Shown: positions 8,884 to 20,836, numbered from the stretch's first letter. The stretch: DNA of 64,000 nt from Methylopila sp. Yamaguchi (GCF_002897035.1 NZ_BAUX01000003.1:62001-126000), one strand, 5' to 3'. Numbers and translations: made by a program. Notes: generated from the sequence alone by a model not told the origin.

Positions 8884-9132
8884 TCAGCGCTGCGTGCGCA
8901 GAGGCTCCTGCTTCAGGGCGGCGCGGACGAACTTCACGACGATCCAGACGCCGACGGCGAGGCCGGCCGCCTCCAGCGCGTAGGCGCCGATTTCGCCCAG
9001 GCCGAAGAACCCGGCGATCGCCCAGCCGCCAGCGACCGCCGCGGCGATGGTCTGCGTCGCGATCAGCACCGTGGCGCCGGCGAGCGTGACGACGCGCTTG
9101 ACGTCGAGCGAACCGGCGGAGGCGTCGGGCAC
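8884..9132 (-). CDS. Small two-helix membrane protein
   Basis: An 82-residue protein started at a GTG (9132) that follows GGAG by 7 nt. Two hydrophobic segments are clear: VVTLAGATVLIATQTIAAAV and, after a short loop (FFGLGEIG), YALEAAGLAVGVWIVVKFV. The tail is basic (RAALKQEPLRTQR). No family recognised and no catalytic motif. It lies divergent from the WD40 gene. The long upstream in-frame extension is antisense to the WD40 gene and is not coding. Confidence 0.65.
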   Translation of the reverse strand: MPDASAGSLDVKRVVTLAGATVLIATQTIAAAVAGGWAIAGFFGLGEIGAYALEAAGLAVGVWIVVKFVRAALKQEPLRTQR

Positions 9133-9294
9133 GGGGGAACTCCAGACTGACGGTGCGGCGGGCCGCACGATGGACCCGCGCCTTTTAGCATGATCGACGT
9201 GCGGGTCGAGAGGGCTCCGGCTTGCGAAGCCGGGGGGCGCACCTGTATGCCTCTCGCTCTTCAGAACCTCATCATCACCGGACGCGCGCGCCTC

Positions 9295-10305
9295 ATGTCC
9301 ATGCCCACCGACGCCGGCTACCCCTCGCTGACCGACCGGCTGACGCCGGTCGAGGCCGGGGCCTACGTCGTCGCCGCGACCTTTCTGGGCGGCGCGGCGG
9401 CCTTCGCGCTCGGCGACGGCGCGGTGCTGTTCGTGGGCGACGAGGGCGAGCTGCGCGTGCCGGCGCACGACGGCGGCGTGGTCTCGACGGCGGTCGCGCC
9501 GAACCTGCTCGTCACCGGCGGCGACGACGGCAAGGTACTGAAGTTCGCGGCCGGCGACACGCCGGAGCCGGTCGGCGAGGCCAAGGGCTGGATCGACGCG
9601 GTCGCGATCGGCCCCGACGGCGCGGTCGCCTGGTCGGCCGGCAAAAAGGTGTTCGCCCGCGACGGCAAGGGCGACGTCCGCACCTTCGAGTCGCCCTCGG
9701 CTGTCCGCGGCCTCGCCTTCGCGCCGAAGGGCTACCAGCTCGCGGTCGCGCGCTACAACGGCGTCTCGCTCTGGTTTCCGCGCACCGAAGGCGCCCCGAA
9801 AGAGCTGACTTGGAAGGGCAGCCACATCGACGTGGTCTTCGCGCCCGACGGCAAGTTCGTCGTCACGACCATGCAGGAGAACGCCCTGCACGGCTGGCGG
9901 CTGTCGGACGGGGCGCACATGCGCATGACCGGCTACCCCGGCAAGGTGCGCTCGGTGGACTGGACGGCGGACGGCAAATGGCTCGCCTCCGCCGGCGCCG
10001 ACGCCGCCGTCGTCTGGCCGTTCCAGTCGAAGGACGGACCGATGGGCAAGGCCCCGAAGGAGCTGGGCATCCGCCCCGCGCGCGTCTCCCGCGTCGCAGC
10101 GCACCCCAAGGCCCCGGTGGTGGCGCTCGGCTACGAGGACGGCTGCATCCTGCTCGCTCGTCTGTCCGACGGAGCGGAAATCCTCGGCCGCAATCCCGGC
10201 GAAGGCGGCCCGATCACCGCGCTCGGCTGGGACCGCATCGGCTCCCGCATCGCCTTCGGCACCGAGGACGGCAAGGCAGGAATCGTGGCGCTGCCCGAGG
10301 GATGA
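9295..10305 (+). CDS. WD40 repeat protein
   Basis: A soluble beta-propeller protein of about 336 residues. Repeats are visible as GDGAVLFVGDEGEL, TGGDDGKVLKFA, WIDAVAIGPDGAVAW, GLAFAPKGYQLAVARYNGVSLWF, DVVFAPDGKFVVTTMQENALHGWRL, VDWTADGKWLASAGADAAVVWPF and ALGWDRIGSRIAFGTEDGKAGIV, about seven blades. The start is uncertain: ATG at 9295 (MSMPTDAGYPSLTDR) fits homologues best, but in-frame ATGs at 9190 and 9247 exist. No signal peptide, so cytoplasmic. Such proteins usually serve as protein-interaction platforms. Whether it belongs with the nearby zinc genes is only a guess from position. Confidence 0.85.
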   Translation: MSMPTDAGYPSLTDRLTPVEAGAYVVAATFLGGAAAFALGDGAVLFVGDEGELRVPAHDGGVVSTAVAPNLLVTGGDDGKVLKFAAGDTPEPVGEAKGWIDAVAIGPDGAVAWSAGKKVFARDGKGDVRTFESPSAVRGLAFAPKGYQLAVARYNGVSLWFPRTEGAPKELTWKGSHIDVVFAPDGKFVVTTMQENALHGWRLSDGAHMRMTGYPGKVRSVDWTADGKWLASAGADAAVVWPFQSKDGPMGKAPKELGIRPARVSRVAAHPKAPVVALGYEDGCILLARLSDGAEILGRNPGEGGPITALGWDRIGSRIAFGTEDGKAGIVALPEG

Positions 10306-10346
10306 GCGTCGCCAGACGATCGCGGTCGAGCTGAAAAGCCAAGCAC

Positions 10347-10434
10347 GTCATGCCCCGGTTTATCCGGGGCATCCAGGAGATGGAGCGCGCCCGACGACCC
10401 GGCCTGGATTCCCCGGATAAACCGGGGAATGACG
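10347..10434. repeat. Composite two-hairpin intergenic repeat, variant copy
   Basis: Same layout as the repeats near 5.6, 19.2 and 34.5 kb but with other arms: TGCCCCGG-TTTAT-CCGGGGCA (10351-10371) and ATTCCCCGG-ATAAA-CCGGGGAAT (10408-10430), with the shared CGTCAT before, ATCCA between and GACGA after. It lies between convergent gene ends. Part of the second arm recurs near 62511-62542. Confidence 0.75.
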
Positions 10435-10481
10435 AAGCGGTGATGGCCGCTGAGGCCGTCTTCATTGACCGTTTGGCCGTC

Positions 10482-12068
<1,587 letters not shown>

Positions 12069-12104
12069 GAAGGGGTCCTGGAAACCGTTGTCACAGTGCG
12101 GAGG

Positions 12105-13772
12105 CTACGCCGCGGCGGTCCGGCGCTGGGTCTCGTCCAGCCGGCCGAGGCGGTACCAGCGGTAGCCGTAGGGCTCGAGCGTGACATGATGGCGGCCGTC
12201 GGGGCCGGGACGGCTGTGGTCGGTCGACAGCAGATTGACCAGATGGTCCGGCTCGCCCTCCATCCCTCCGCTGCGGAAGGCGACGTCGCAGCCTTCCTCG
12301 CCGAAGTTGTGCAGGAACACCGCGGCGTTGCCACGCCAGTCGTAGCGCATGGCGAGCACGCCCTTCGCGCCCGTGCGCAGGATCTGGTAGTCGCCCCAGC
12401 CGATCTCCGGCGTCTCCTGGCGCATCCGGACGATCCGCTCCAGCCAGTTCAGGAACGAGTTCGGATCGCGCCGCTGCTGCGCCACGTTGACTGACTCATA
12501 GCCGTAGCCGCCACCTGAGATAGCCGGCAAATAAGTTTTTTCGGCCGTGCTGAACCCGCCGTTTTGCTCGTTCGCCCACTGCATCGGGGTGCGAGCGCAG
12601 TAGCGTTCGGGGAGGTCTAGGTCGTCGCCCATGGCGATCTCGTCGCCGTAGCGCAGCACCGGCGTGCCCGGCAGGGCGAACATCAGGCTGTAGGCGAGCT
12701 CAAGCCGGCGACGATCGCCTTTCAGCATCGGGGCGAGCCGCCGTCGAACGCCCCGGTCATAGAGCTGCATCGATTTCTCGGGTCCGAAGGCGTCGAACGC
12801 CGCCTGCCGCTGCTCGTCGGTCAGACGGCCGAGGTCCAGTTCGTCGTGATTCCGCAGGAACAAGCCCCACTGCGCCGTGGGGTAGCCCGGGCGCGTGTCC
12901 TTGAGGGCCTTCTCCAGCGGCGCGACGTCCGCGCTCGCCAGCGCGTAGAACAGCCGCTGGTTGACCTGGAAGTTGAACATCATCTGCATGCGGTCGCCGT
13001 CGTCGCCGAAGTACTTCATGTCGTCTTCGGGGAGGACGTTGGCTTCGGCGAGGATGACGCTGTCGCCCTTGCGCCATTGCAGGAATTCCCGGAACGAGCG
13101 GAGCATCTCGAACTGCTCCTTCGGCCTCGTCACGTCAGCGCCCTTCTCGGCGATCACGAAGGGCACGGCGTCCATGCGGAAGCCGGACACGCCGAGCTGG
13201 ATCCAGAACCCCATGATCTTGAGGATCTCGGCCTGCACCTCCGGGTTGGCGGTGTTGAGGTCGGGCTGGAACTCGTAGAAGCGGTGGAAGTAATAGGCTT
13301 TGGCCTCGTCGTCCCGGGTCCAGGTCGTCTTCTGCACCCCGGGGAAGACCATGCCTTCGTCGGCGTTCTTCGGCTTGGTCTTCGACCAGACGTACCAGTC
13401 GCGGAACGGCGACTTCGGGTCCGCGCGAGCGGACTTGAACCAGGGGTGCTGGTCGGAGGTGTGGTTGACCACGAGGTCGATCAGAACGCGCATACCGCGC
13501 TGCTTCGCGGCGTGGGTGAACTCGACGAAGTCGCCAAGCGACCCGTAGCGCGGGTCGACGTTGTAGTAGTCGGAGACGTCGTAGCCGTCGTCGCGCCCCG
13601 GCGAGGGCTGGAACGGCATCAGCCAGACGGCGGTGACGCCAAGGCCGTGGAGATAGTCCAGCCGGCGCGTCAAACCCGGAAAATCGCCGACCCCGTCTCC
13701 GTTCGAGTCCATGAAGCTCTCGACCGAGAGACAATAGACGATCGCGTTCTTGTACCAGAGGTCCGTGATCAT
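12105..13772 (-). CDS. GH13 enzyme, trehalose synthase-like (maltose alpha-D-glucosyltransferase)
   Basis: A 555-residue GH13 protein whose opening (WYKNAIVYCLSVESFMDSNGDGVGDFPGL) and segments RRDDGYD-like GRDDGYDVSDY, NHTSDQHPWFKSAR and RTPMQWANEQNGGFS match the catalytic part of trehalose synthase. Catalytic residues are Asp201 (GFRMDAVPF), Glu243 (LAEANVLPEDD) and Asp310 (RNHDELDL). No maltokinase domain is fused. It would interconvert maltose and trehalose, a compatible solute; plain alpha-amylase/glucosidase activity is the alternative. A GGAAC-N17-CGTT promoter motif lies 32 bp upstream, consistent with stress-induced trehalose metabolism. Confidence 0.78.
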   Translation of the reverse strand: MITDLWYKNAIVYCLSVESFMDSNGDGVGDFPGLTRRLDYLHGLGVTAVWLMPFQPSPGRDDGYDVSDYYNVDPRYGSLGDFVEFTHAAKQRGMRVLIDLVVNHTSDQHPWFKSARADPKSPFRDWYVWSKTKPKNADEGMVFPGVQKTTWTRDDEAKAYYFHRFYEFQPDLNTANPEVQAEILKIMGFWIQLGVSGFRMDAVPFVIAEKGADVTRPKEQFEMLRSFREFLQWRKGDSVILAEANVLPEDDMKYFGDDGDRMQMMFNFQVNQRLFYALASADVAPLEKALKDTRPGYPTAQWGLFLRNHDELDLGRLTDEQRQAAFDAFGPEKSMQLYDRGVRRRLAPMLKGDRRRLELAYSLMFALPGTPVLRYGDEIAMGDDLDLPERYCARTPMQWANEQNGGFSTAEKTYLPAISGGGYGYESVNVAQQRRDPNSFLNWLERIVRMRQETPEIGWGDYQILRTGAKGVLAMRYDWRGNAAVFLHNFGEEGCDVAFRSGGMEGEPDHLVNLLSTDHSRPGPDGRHHVTLEPYGYRWYRLGRLDETQRRTAAA

Positions 13773-13803
13773 TCGCCCGCCTGCATCCGGTTGCCCCGCG
13801 GTG

Positions 13804-13829
13804 AACGCTGGTCGGCGACGGGGCGTTCC
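13804..13829 (-). promoter_or_regulatory. EcfG-type (general stress) promoter for the GH13 pair
   Basis: On the minus strand the sequence reads GGAAC, 17 bp, CGTT, an exact match to the alphaproteobacterial EcfG/SigT consensus GGAAC-N16/17-CGTT. The -10 edge is 31 bp before the ATG at 13772, a normal leader length. It would drive the trehalose synthase-like gene and the following alpha-glucosidase. Confidence 0.75.
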
Positions 13830-13836
13830 GGCGGCG

Positions 13837-15030
13837 TCACTTCATCAGGCCGGCGGCCTTCAGCGCCTTGGCGATGACGCCCTGCACGTCGATGCGGCCG
13901 CTCCGCCGCGGCTCGGGCTCCATGCGGCCGGCGAAACCGCTGCGGGAGGTTTTGGCGGTCGATGCCGCGGCGGCCGGCCGGTGGGCCGAGGTTGGGCGAG
14001 GAGGCTCGGCGGCGCCGGGCGCGTTGGCAGGGCTGCGCTCCTCCGCGCTCTTGGCGCTCGCTGTGGCGAGGCCCCAGAACGCAAGCACGTCGCGGTTGGC
14101 CGACACTCCGACGTCCAGCATGAAGGGGCCGGGCGTCTCGCCGCGCCGGGCGTCGAGCGCCACGCCGTGGCTCATGCCGGCGACGACGTGCTGTTCGACG
14201 ACCGCCTCGCCGTTCGGGCTGGTCCAGACCCGGCGGGTGCGGCCGCCCTTGCGCTCGACGGTCGGCTTGGCGCCGCCGAGGCCATGGACGTCGAGCCACT
14301 GCTTGACGATCTCGTCGCCGTTGGAGGGAACCACAGTCGAGTCGGCGCCGCCGTGCCAGACGCTGACCTTCGGCCAGGGGCCGCGGTGGTCCGACGAGTC
14401 CCGGACCACGTCGCCCCATTCGCGGGCCGGTCTGGAGGCGCCCTTGTACATGCTCTCGAAGGCCTGCGGCACCGACGACGCCGCCCCGCACGGCAGTCCG
14501 GCCATGATCGCGCCGCCGGCGAAGACGTCGGGATAGGCTGCAAGCAGCGCGGAGGTCATCGCGCCGCCGGCCGACAGCCCGGTGACGAACACCCGGCGGC
14601 GGTCGAGGCCATGCCCGGCGACCATGGTCTCGACCATGGCGCGGATGGAGGCCGCTTCGCCGGCGCCCCGGGCGACGTCCTCAGGATTGAACCAGTTGAA
14701 GCAGCGCTTCGGGTTGTTGCCCCTGTGCTGCTCAGGGTAGAGCACGGCGAACCCGTGCTCGTCGGCGAGGGCGGTCCAGGCCGCGCTGTGCTCGAAGCTC
14801 GCCGCCGTCTGGGTGCAGCCGTGCAGCACCACGACCAGAGCCGATCCGCGCGCCAGCCGGGCCGGCGTGTAACTTCTCATGACGAGGTCGCCGGGGTTGC
14901 CGCCGAACTCGGCGACCGTCGCCAGCCGCGGGTCGCCGGGCTCGCTGCGGGCGCCCGCGCTCCCGCCGTCGAGCGACCACATCTTCAAGAGCGGGTTCAG
15001 TTCCGAGGCGAGATCGCCGAAGCGGGCCAT
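13837..15030 (-). CDS. PHB-depolymerase-family esterase
   Basis: An alpha/beta-hydrolase of about 397 residues from the ATG at 15030 (an ATG at 15054 adds eight residues). The oxyanion segment VVVLHGCTQTAASFE, the nucleophile elbow GLSAGGAMTSALLAAYPDVFAGG and the late catalytic His in AGMSHGVAL fit the esterase PHB-depolymerase family (TIGR01840), which includes extracellular PHB depolymerases and feruloyl/acetylxylan esterases. No clear signal peptide. The C-terminal 70 residues are Ala/Pro/Arg-rich and probably disordered, ending in a short helix. It may cleave storage polyester or other esters; the substrate is not shown by sequence. Confidence 0.8.
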   Translation of the reverse strand: MARFGDLASELNPLLKMWSLDGGSAGARSEPGDPRLATVAEFGGNPGDLVMRSYTPARLARGSALVVVLHGCTQTAASFEHSAAWTALADEHGFAVLYPEQHRGNNPKRCFNWFNPEDVARGAGEAASIRAMVETMVAGHGLDRRRVFVTGLSAGGAMTSALLAAYPDVFAGGAIMAGLPCGAASSVPQAFESMYKGASRPAREWGDVVRDSSDHRGPWPKVSVWHGGADSTVVPSNGDEIVKQWLDVHGLGGAKPTVERKGGRTRRVWTSPNGEAVVEQHVVAGMSHGVALDARRGETPGPFMLDVGVSANRDVLAFWGLATASAKSAEERSPANAPGAAEPPRPTSAHRPAAAASTAKTSRSGFAGRMEPEPRRSGRIDVQGVIAKALKAAGLMK

Positions 15031-15100
15031 GGCGCGTCCAGTCTTTTGGCGCAACGAGCGGGGATGTCGTCGTCGCTAGATCACGTGGGCGCCGCAAAGC

Positions 15101-15133
15101 ACAATTCAATGCTGCGACGCAACATCGAATTGT
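15101..15133. promoter_or_regulatory. Operator-like inverted repeat upstream of the esterase gene
   Basis: ACAATTCAATG and CATCGAATTGT form 11-bp arms with one mismatch around an 11-bp centre that includes TGCGACGCA. It is an AT-rich island 71 bp upstream of the esterase start and 170 bp upstream of the DUF3297 gene. It looks like a regulator site; PhaR-type regulators recognise TGC-N3/4-GCA-like cores, so control by PHB status is one possibility. Confidence 0.5.
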
Positions 15134-15302
15134 TGGGCCGCGATTAGGGCGAGGCTGCGGCGTGCGCCGCGCAAGGTCGCCGTGCGTGGGCGCCCGCCCT
15201 CGGCCCGGCGACTGCGGGCAAAGGGGGCGCTGCGAGGCTTGGCCCAACGGAAGGCTGCGCCTATGGTCCGCCGCGTCTCGCAACCCCCCCGGAGCGCCCT
15301 CG

Positions 15303-15551
15303 ATGGCCGATACGCCGCCTGCCCGCCTCTCGACCGATCCCGACAGCCCGTACTACGACGCGGAGGCGCTTGAGCGCGGGGTTGGGGTCCGCTTCAAGGG
15401 CGTCGAGAAGACCAACGTCGAGGAATACTCGGTCAGCGAAGGCTGGATCCGCGTCGCCGCCGGCCTCGCGCGCGACCGGTTCGGCAAGCCGATGACGCTG
15501 AAGCTCAAGGGCGAGGTCGAGCCCTATTTCCGCGGCCCGACGCCCGCCTGA
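15303..15551 (+). CDS. DUF3297 family protein
   Basis: An 82-residue protein that is nearly all one conserved domain. The series SPYYDAEALERGVGVRFKG, KTNVEEYSVSEGWIRVAAG and MTLKLKGEVEPYF is the signature of DUF3297, small glutathione-peroxidase-neighbour proteins of unknown function in alphaproteobacteria. The ATG at 15303 is used because homologues begin with a similar short Ala/Asp/Thr leader; the upstream reading frame is non-conserved. Soluble, no catalytic motif seen. Confidence 0.88.
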   Translation: MADTPPARLSTDPDSPYYDAEALERGVGVRFKGVEKTNVEEYSVSEGWIRVAAGLARDRFGKPMTLKLKGEVEPYFRGPTPA

Positions 15552-15756
15552 CCGCTCGTCTCGTGCCGCGCGAATCATCTGCTTATCGGAAGCACAAGGC
15601 GTGATATCGTCGCAGGCAGGTCGCGCGCAGGAGGGCTGGAATTCCCCGCTGTGCGACAAAACAGCCGCCGCGGTCACGTTCGCGCCGACTTTCGCTGGTT
15701 TCTCGCGGCGGGCGCGCCGGGAGGCGGCGCGCGGGGGCAGCGTGTAGGAGGACGAT

Positions 15757-17388
15757 GTGAGGCAGACAGGAGAGTGGAACCCGGACCACGGCGCTGAAGC
15801 CTTTGGCTTCGAGGGCCTGGCGGGGGTCAACTGGAACCTGACGGAGGCGGCGCTGGTCGAGCGCGCGGTCCGCCGGGGCGAAGCCTCGCTGGCGGCCACC
15901 GGCGCGCTCGTCGCCGAAACCGGCGCCCACACCGGCCGCTCGCCCAAGGACAAATTCATCGTTCGCGACGCCGCGACGGAGAACGAGGTCTGGTGGGACA
16001 ACGCGAGCGCGCTGACGCCGGAGCAGTTCGACCTGCTGAAGGCCGACTTCATCGCGCATGTCGCGGGGCGCGAACTGTTCGCCCAGGACCTCCACGGCGG
16101 GGCGGACCCCTCGAACCGCCTCAAGGTGCGGGTCTTCACCGAATACGCCTGGCACTCGCTGTTCATCCGCACGCTGCTGATCGAGCCCGAGCGGGCGGAC
16201 CTCGCGCGGTTCCGCCCGGACCTCACCATCCTCGACGTCCCGAGCTTCCAGGCCGATCCCGAGCGCCATGGCGTTCGCTCCAAGACGGTGATCGCGATCG
16301 ACTTCGCCCGCGGCGTCGTGCTGATCGGCGGCACGGCCTATGCCGGCGAGATGAAGAAGTCGGTCTTCACCGCGCTGAACTACCTGCTGCCGAAGCGCAA
16401 CGTGATGCCGATGCACTGCTCGGCGAACGTCGGCAAGGCGGGCGACGTCGCGGTGTTCTTCGGCCTCTCGGGCACGGGCAAGACCACGCTGTCGGCCGAT
16501 CCCGATCGCGCCCTGATCGGCGACGACGAGCATGGCTGGGGGCGCAACGGCGTCTTCAATTTCGAAGGCGGCTGCTACGCCAAGACCATCCGGCTCGACC
16601 CCAAGGCCGAGCCGCAGATCGCGAACGCCATCCGCCGCTTCGGCGCTGTGCTGGAGAATGTCGCGGTCGATCCTGTCACCCGCCAGCCGGATTTCGACGA
16701 CGGGACCCGCACGGAAAACACCCGCGCGGCCTATCCCCTGCGCTTCGTGCGCAACGTCCACGCCAGCGGCCGCGCCGGGCATCCGAAGAACGTGGTCATG
16801 CTGACCGCCGACGCCTTCGGCGTGATGCCGCCGATCGCGCGGCTCACGCCGGCGCAGGCCATGCATCACTTCCTCTCCGGCTACACCGCCAAGGTCGCCG
16901 GCACGGAAACGGGGGTCAGCGAGCCGCAGGCGACTTTCTCCACCTGCTTCGGCGCGCCCTTCATGCCGCGCCGGCCCGAGGTCTATGGCGAGCTTCTGAA
17001 GAGCCTGATCGCCGAGCACGGCGTGGACTGCTGGCTCGTCAACACCGGCTGGACCGGCGGCGGCTACGGCGAGGGCCGGCGCATGCCGATCGCCGCCACC
17101 CGCGCGCTGCTGTCGGCTGCTCTCAGCGGCGCGCTGAAGGACGTCGAGACCTACGTCGACCCGACCTTCGGCTTCGCCGTCCCGACCGACGTGCCCGGCG
17201 TCGACGCCAAGCTGCTGCGCCCGCGCGACACTTGGGCCGACCCCGCCGCCTATGACCGCGCCGCCCGCAAGCTGGCGCGCATGTTCCAGAAGAACTTCGA
17301 GGCCTTCAGCGAGGTCGACGCCGAGATCCGCGAGGCGGGTCCGCGCGTCGGCGGCGGCTTCGCCAACGTGGCGGCCGCCGCGGAGTAA
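15757..17388 (+). CDS. pckA: Phosphoenolpyruvate carboxykinase (ATP)
   Basis: A 543-residue cytoplasmic enzyme that converts oxaloacetate and ATP to PEP, CO2 and ADP, the first step of gluconeogenesis. The GTG at 15757 is preceded by TAGGAGGACGAT, a strong ribosome site. Visible motifs are the substrate-binding R-S-P-K-D-K segment ([12 protein letters not shown]), [14 protein letters not shown], the kinase-1a P-loop [13 protein letters not shown] and the Asp-rich kinase-2/Mn site IGDDEHGW, followed by the adenine-binding region [11 protein letters not shown]. Length matches the family. In many rhizobia chvI lies upstream; here DUF3297 does. A hairpin follows the stop. Confidence 0.95.
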   Translation: MRQTGEWNPDHGAEAFGFEGLAGVNWNLTEAALVERAVRRGEASLAATGALVAETGAHTGRSPKDKFIVRDAATENEVWWDNASALTPEQFDLLKADFIAHVAGRELFAQDLHGGADPSNRLKVRVFTEYAWHSLFIRTLLIEPERADLARFRPDLTILDVPSFQADPERHGVRSKTVIAIDFARGVVLIGGTAYAGEMKKSVFTALNYLLPKRNVMPMHCSANVGKAGDVAVFFGLSGTGKTTLSADPDRALIGDDEHGWGRNGVFNFEGGCYAKTIRLDPKAEPQIANAIRRFGAVLENVAVDPVTRQPDFDDGTRTENTRAAYPLRFVRNVHASGRAGHPKNVVMLTADAFGVMPPIARLTPAQAMHHFLSGYTAKVAGTETGVSEPQATFSTCFGAPFMPRRPEVYGELLKSLIAEHGVDCWLVNTGWTGGGYGEGRRMPIAATRALLSAALSGALKDVETYVDPTFGFAVPTDVPGVDAKLLRPRDTWADPAAYDRAARKLARMFQKNFEAFSEVDAEIREAGPRVGGGFANVAAAAE

Positions 17389-17406
17389 GCGCCTGCCGGT
17401 CTTCCG

Positions 17407-17438
17407 GAGGGGCGCGTCGCAAAGACGGCGCGCCCCTC
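17407..17438 (+). terminator. Hairpin downstream of pckA, probable terminator
   Basis: A 10-bp perfect stem GAGGGGCGCG/CGCGCCCCTC with a 12-nt loop begins 19 bp after the pckA stop. Only a short GTGGTTT follows, so termination strength is uncertain. Confidence 0.5.
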
Positions 17439-17577
17439 GTGGTTTCGAGCTACGCCTCAACGGGGTCGCTCGATCGCTCGCCATGCGACGGAGGACGGAC
17501 TTGCGGGCAGGGGCCGCCCTGTCCACACTTTCGCGACGCCAGCCCGCGACCGCCGCCGGGCTGCAGGAACGATCGCC

Positions 17578-18636
17578 ATGAGCGGCTCTATCGTCCTCCT
17601 CACCGATCGCCCGGCGGAAGGACGACGGCTGCAACGCGATCTCGGGCTGATTTGCCGCTGCCGGATCGCCGCGCCGCACAGACCGATGCCTGTCGAGGCG
17701 CCTGGCGCCGTCGTCACCGACATCGCTCTCGACAACGCGGCCTCGGTCGCCATGGCGCGGGCGGCGCTGAACGGCATGGACCGCGCCGCGACCCCGGTTG
17801 TTGTCCTGATGCGGGGCGAAGGCCGGCGGGCGGACGTGCAGGCGCTGGCGCTCGGAGCCGCGGTCGTGCTCCCGGGCGACGCCCCGCGCGACGTCCTGGT
17901 CAGCGCCGTCCTGCGCGCGATGACCTCCGACAGGGACGATCCGCGCGCGGCTGCGGCCCGTCGGGGCGCCCGCGAGGCCGGGTTCGTGCTGGCAAGCCTG
18001 ATGGACGCAGCAGAGGACGGGCGGCCCGTACCGGTCGAGCGCCTGCCCGAAGGCGGGCGCCACGTGACCCGCACCCTGGAGAAGGTCGGCCTGCACGGGT
18101 GGCTCGACGCCGTCTGGAGCTTCGACGACGTCACCTACCAGCACATGCTGCTGGTGGCGGGGCTCGCCGCCGCCTTCAGCGAGTCGCTCAGCTTCACCCC
18201 GCGGGATTGCCGCCGCGTGGTGGAGGGCGCGCTGCTGCACGACATCGGCAAGGTCGGGGTGCCGATGGAGATTCTGAACAAGCCGGGGCCGCTGACTCCC
18301 GACGAGATGGCGATCATGCGGCTCCACGCCCCAAACGGGCACGCCGTGCTGCAGGCGCAGGGGAATGTCTCGCCCGAACTCCTGGCGATCGTCCGCAGCC
18401 ATCATGAGTATCTCGACGGCAGCGGCTACCCCGACGGACTCGCGGGCGACGCGATCCCGGACGTGGTCCGCTTCATCACCGTCTGCGACATCTTCGCGGC
18501 CCTGATCGAGAGCCGGCCCTACCGGGCGCGGATGTCGTCGAAGGAGGCCCTCGCCGTCATGCGGGGCATGGGGGGCAAGCTCGACCGCGGCGTTCTGTTC
18601 GCCTTCGAGCGGCTGGTCGGCGCGCTCGCGCTCTAG
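17578..18636 (+). CDS. HD-GYP domain protein (c-di-GMP phosphodiesterase) with receiver-like N-terminus
   Basis: A 352-residue cytoplasmic protein. Residues 1-120 resemble a degenerate receiver domain: the position of the phospho-Asp reads VVTDIALD, while the usual acidic pair near the start is missing. The C-terminal HD-GYP domain is well kept: EGALLHDIGKVGVP (HD), LHAPNGH, RSHHEYLDGSGYPDGLAG (HHE...GYP) and FITVCDIFAAL. Such proteins hydrolyse cyclic di-GMP. It stands alone between pckA and an acetyltransferase gene. The motif set suggests an active enzyme, possibly no longer switched by phosphorylation. Confidence 0.88.
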   Translation: MSGSIVLLTDRPAEGRRLQRDLGLICRCRIAAPHRPMPVEAPGAVVTDIALDNAASVAMARAALNGMDRAATPVVVLMRGEGRRADVQALALGAAVVLPGDAPRDVLVSAVLRAMTSDRDDPRAAAARRGAREAGFVLASLMDAAEDGRPVPVERLPEGGRHVTRTLEKVGLHGWLDAVWSFDDVTYQHMLLVAGLAAAFSESLSFTPRDCRRVVEGALLHDIGKVGVPMEILNKPGPLTPDEMAIMRLHAPNGHAVLQAQGNVSPELLAIVRSHHEYLDGSGYPDGLAGDAIPDVVRFITVCDIFAALIESRPYRARMSSKEALAVMRGMGGKLDRGVLFAFERLVGALAL

Positions 18637-18666
18637 CGATCTCCACCTCGAGCGAGCTCCCGCCGC

Positions 18667-19125
18667 TCACCAGTGCACGGAGCGGTCGATCCGGATGACG
18701 TAGTTGTGCCACGGCGCCCGCTCCGCGAGGCGGTCGTAGAGCGCGGCGGCGGGATTGCCCTCCGGGACCATCCAGCGCAGGTGCACCCAGCCGAGCGTCT
18801 CGCCATGGGCCACAAGCCGCTCCAGCAGCGCCTGAGCGACGCCGCGGCCCCGGCAGGCGGGATCGACGTAGAGGTCGTCGAGCTGGCCCGCGCGGCGGCG
18901 GGAGATGGCTTCGGGGAGGTCGTAGTACACCGCGAAGCCCACCAGCCGGCCGTCGAGCTCAGCGCCGGCGATCTTCGCCACGTGGTCGTCGATCAGGGCG
19001 CGGGCGTAGGTCTCGTCCGGCGCTCCTGGCTCTTCATGCAGCAGCGCGGCGGAGTAGGCCGCAAGCAGCGGGGCGAGCCGCACCGCGTCGTCGGCGCCGA
19101 GGCGCGGGAGGATGCGAAGGCTCAC
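18667..19125 (-). CDS. GNAT-family N-acetyltransferase
   Basis: A 152-residue acetyl-CoA-dependent acyltransferase. Motif A is LDDLYVDPACRGRGVAQALLERL near residues 85-107, with the pyrophosphate-binding RGRGVA. The downstream WMVPEGNPAAALYDRL segment is motif B. The target is not indicated; the family acylates amines of small molecules or proteins. It is convergent with the HD-GYP gene (30 bp apart), and a composite repeat lies upstream. Confidence 0.88.
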   Translation of the reverse strand: MSLRILPRLGADDAVRLAPLLAAYSAALLHEEPGAPDETYARALIDDHVAKIAGAELDGRLVGFAVYYDLPEAISRRRAGQLDDLYVDPACRGRGVAQALLERLVAHGETLGWVHLRWMVPEGNPAAALYDRLAERAPWHNYVIRIDRSVHW

Positions 19126-19195
19126 ACATGCGCTCCGGGGATGAGAAGGCGTCGAGCGACCTGCACAAGTGCGAACGGGTCTGGCTCAACGGCGC

Positions 19196-19278
19196 CGTCG
19201 CCGTCCGGCTTGATCGGTCCATGCCCGAGGCCGTTCCACGCTTGGGGTGGGTCCTCCGGTCGAGCCGGAGGACGACGG
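19196..19278. repeat. Composite two-hairpin intergenic repeat, copy B
   Basis: Second copy of the element at 5648-5735. The first palindrome has decayed (GTCCGGCTTGATCGGTCC, 19203-19220), while the second is intact (TCCTCCGG-TCGAG-CCGGAGGA, 19252-19272). It sits between the leuC end and the acetyltransferase start. Confidence 0.75.
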
Positions 19279-19303
19279 CTGAGTTGGCGACGGAAGCGCA
19301 CCT

Positions 19304-19330
19304 CTTGTCCCGGCATCGAGCCGGGACAAG
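19304..19330 (-). terminator. Hairpin after leuC
   Basis: An 11-bp perfect stem CTTGTCCCGGC/GCCGGGACAAG with a 5-nt loop, 26 bp beyond the leuC stop. No T-run follows on either strand, so it may be a processing or stabilising hairpin rather than an intrinsic terminator. Confidence 0.5.
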
Positions 19331-19355
19331 AACGAGCCGACGCCGACCCTCTTCG

Positions 19356-20765
<1,410 letters not shown>

Positions 20766-20836
20766 AATGCGCCTCTAAGCCTTATGAATGCAGAACGGAC
20801 GTGGCGTCGCGCCGTCGGGCGCGCCGGAGTTGGGTC

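Noticed and set aside
8884-10104. 406-codon version of the small two-helix membrane protein
   Set aside because: The extension is antisense to the WD40 gene. The GTG at 9132 has a ribosome site and gives a compact membrane protein.
15583-18405. 940-codon minus-strand open frame
   Set aside because: It runs antisense through pckA and the HD-GYP gene. Long empty frames are expected opposite genes with GC-rich third positions.
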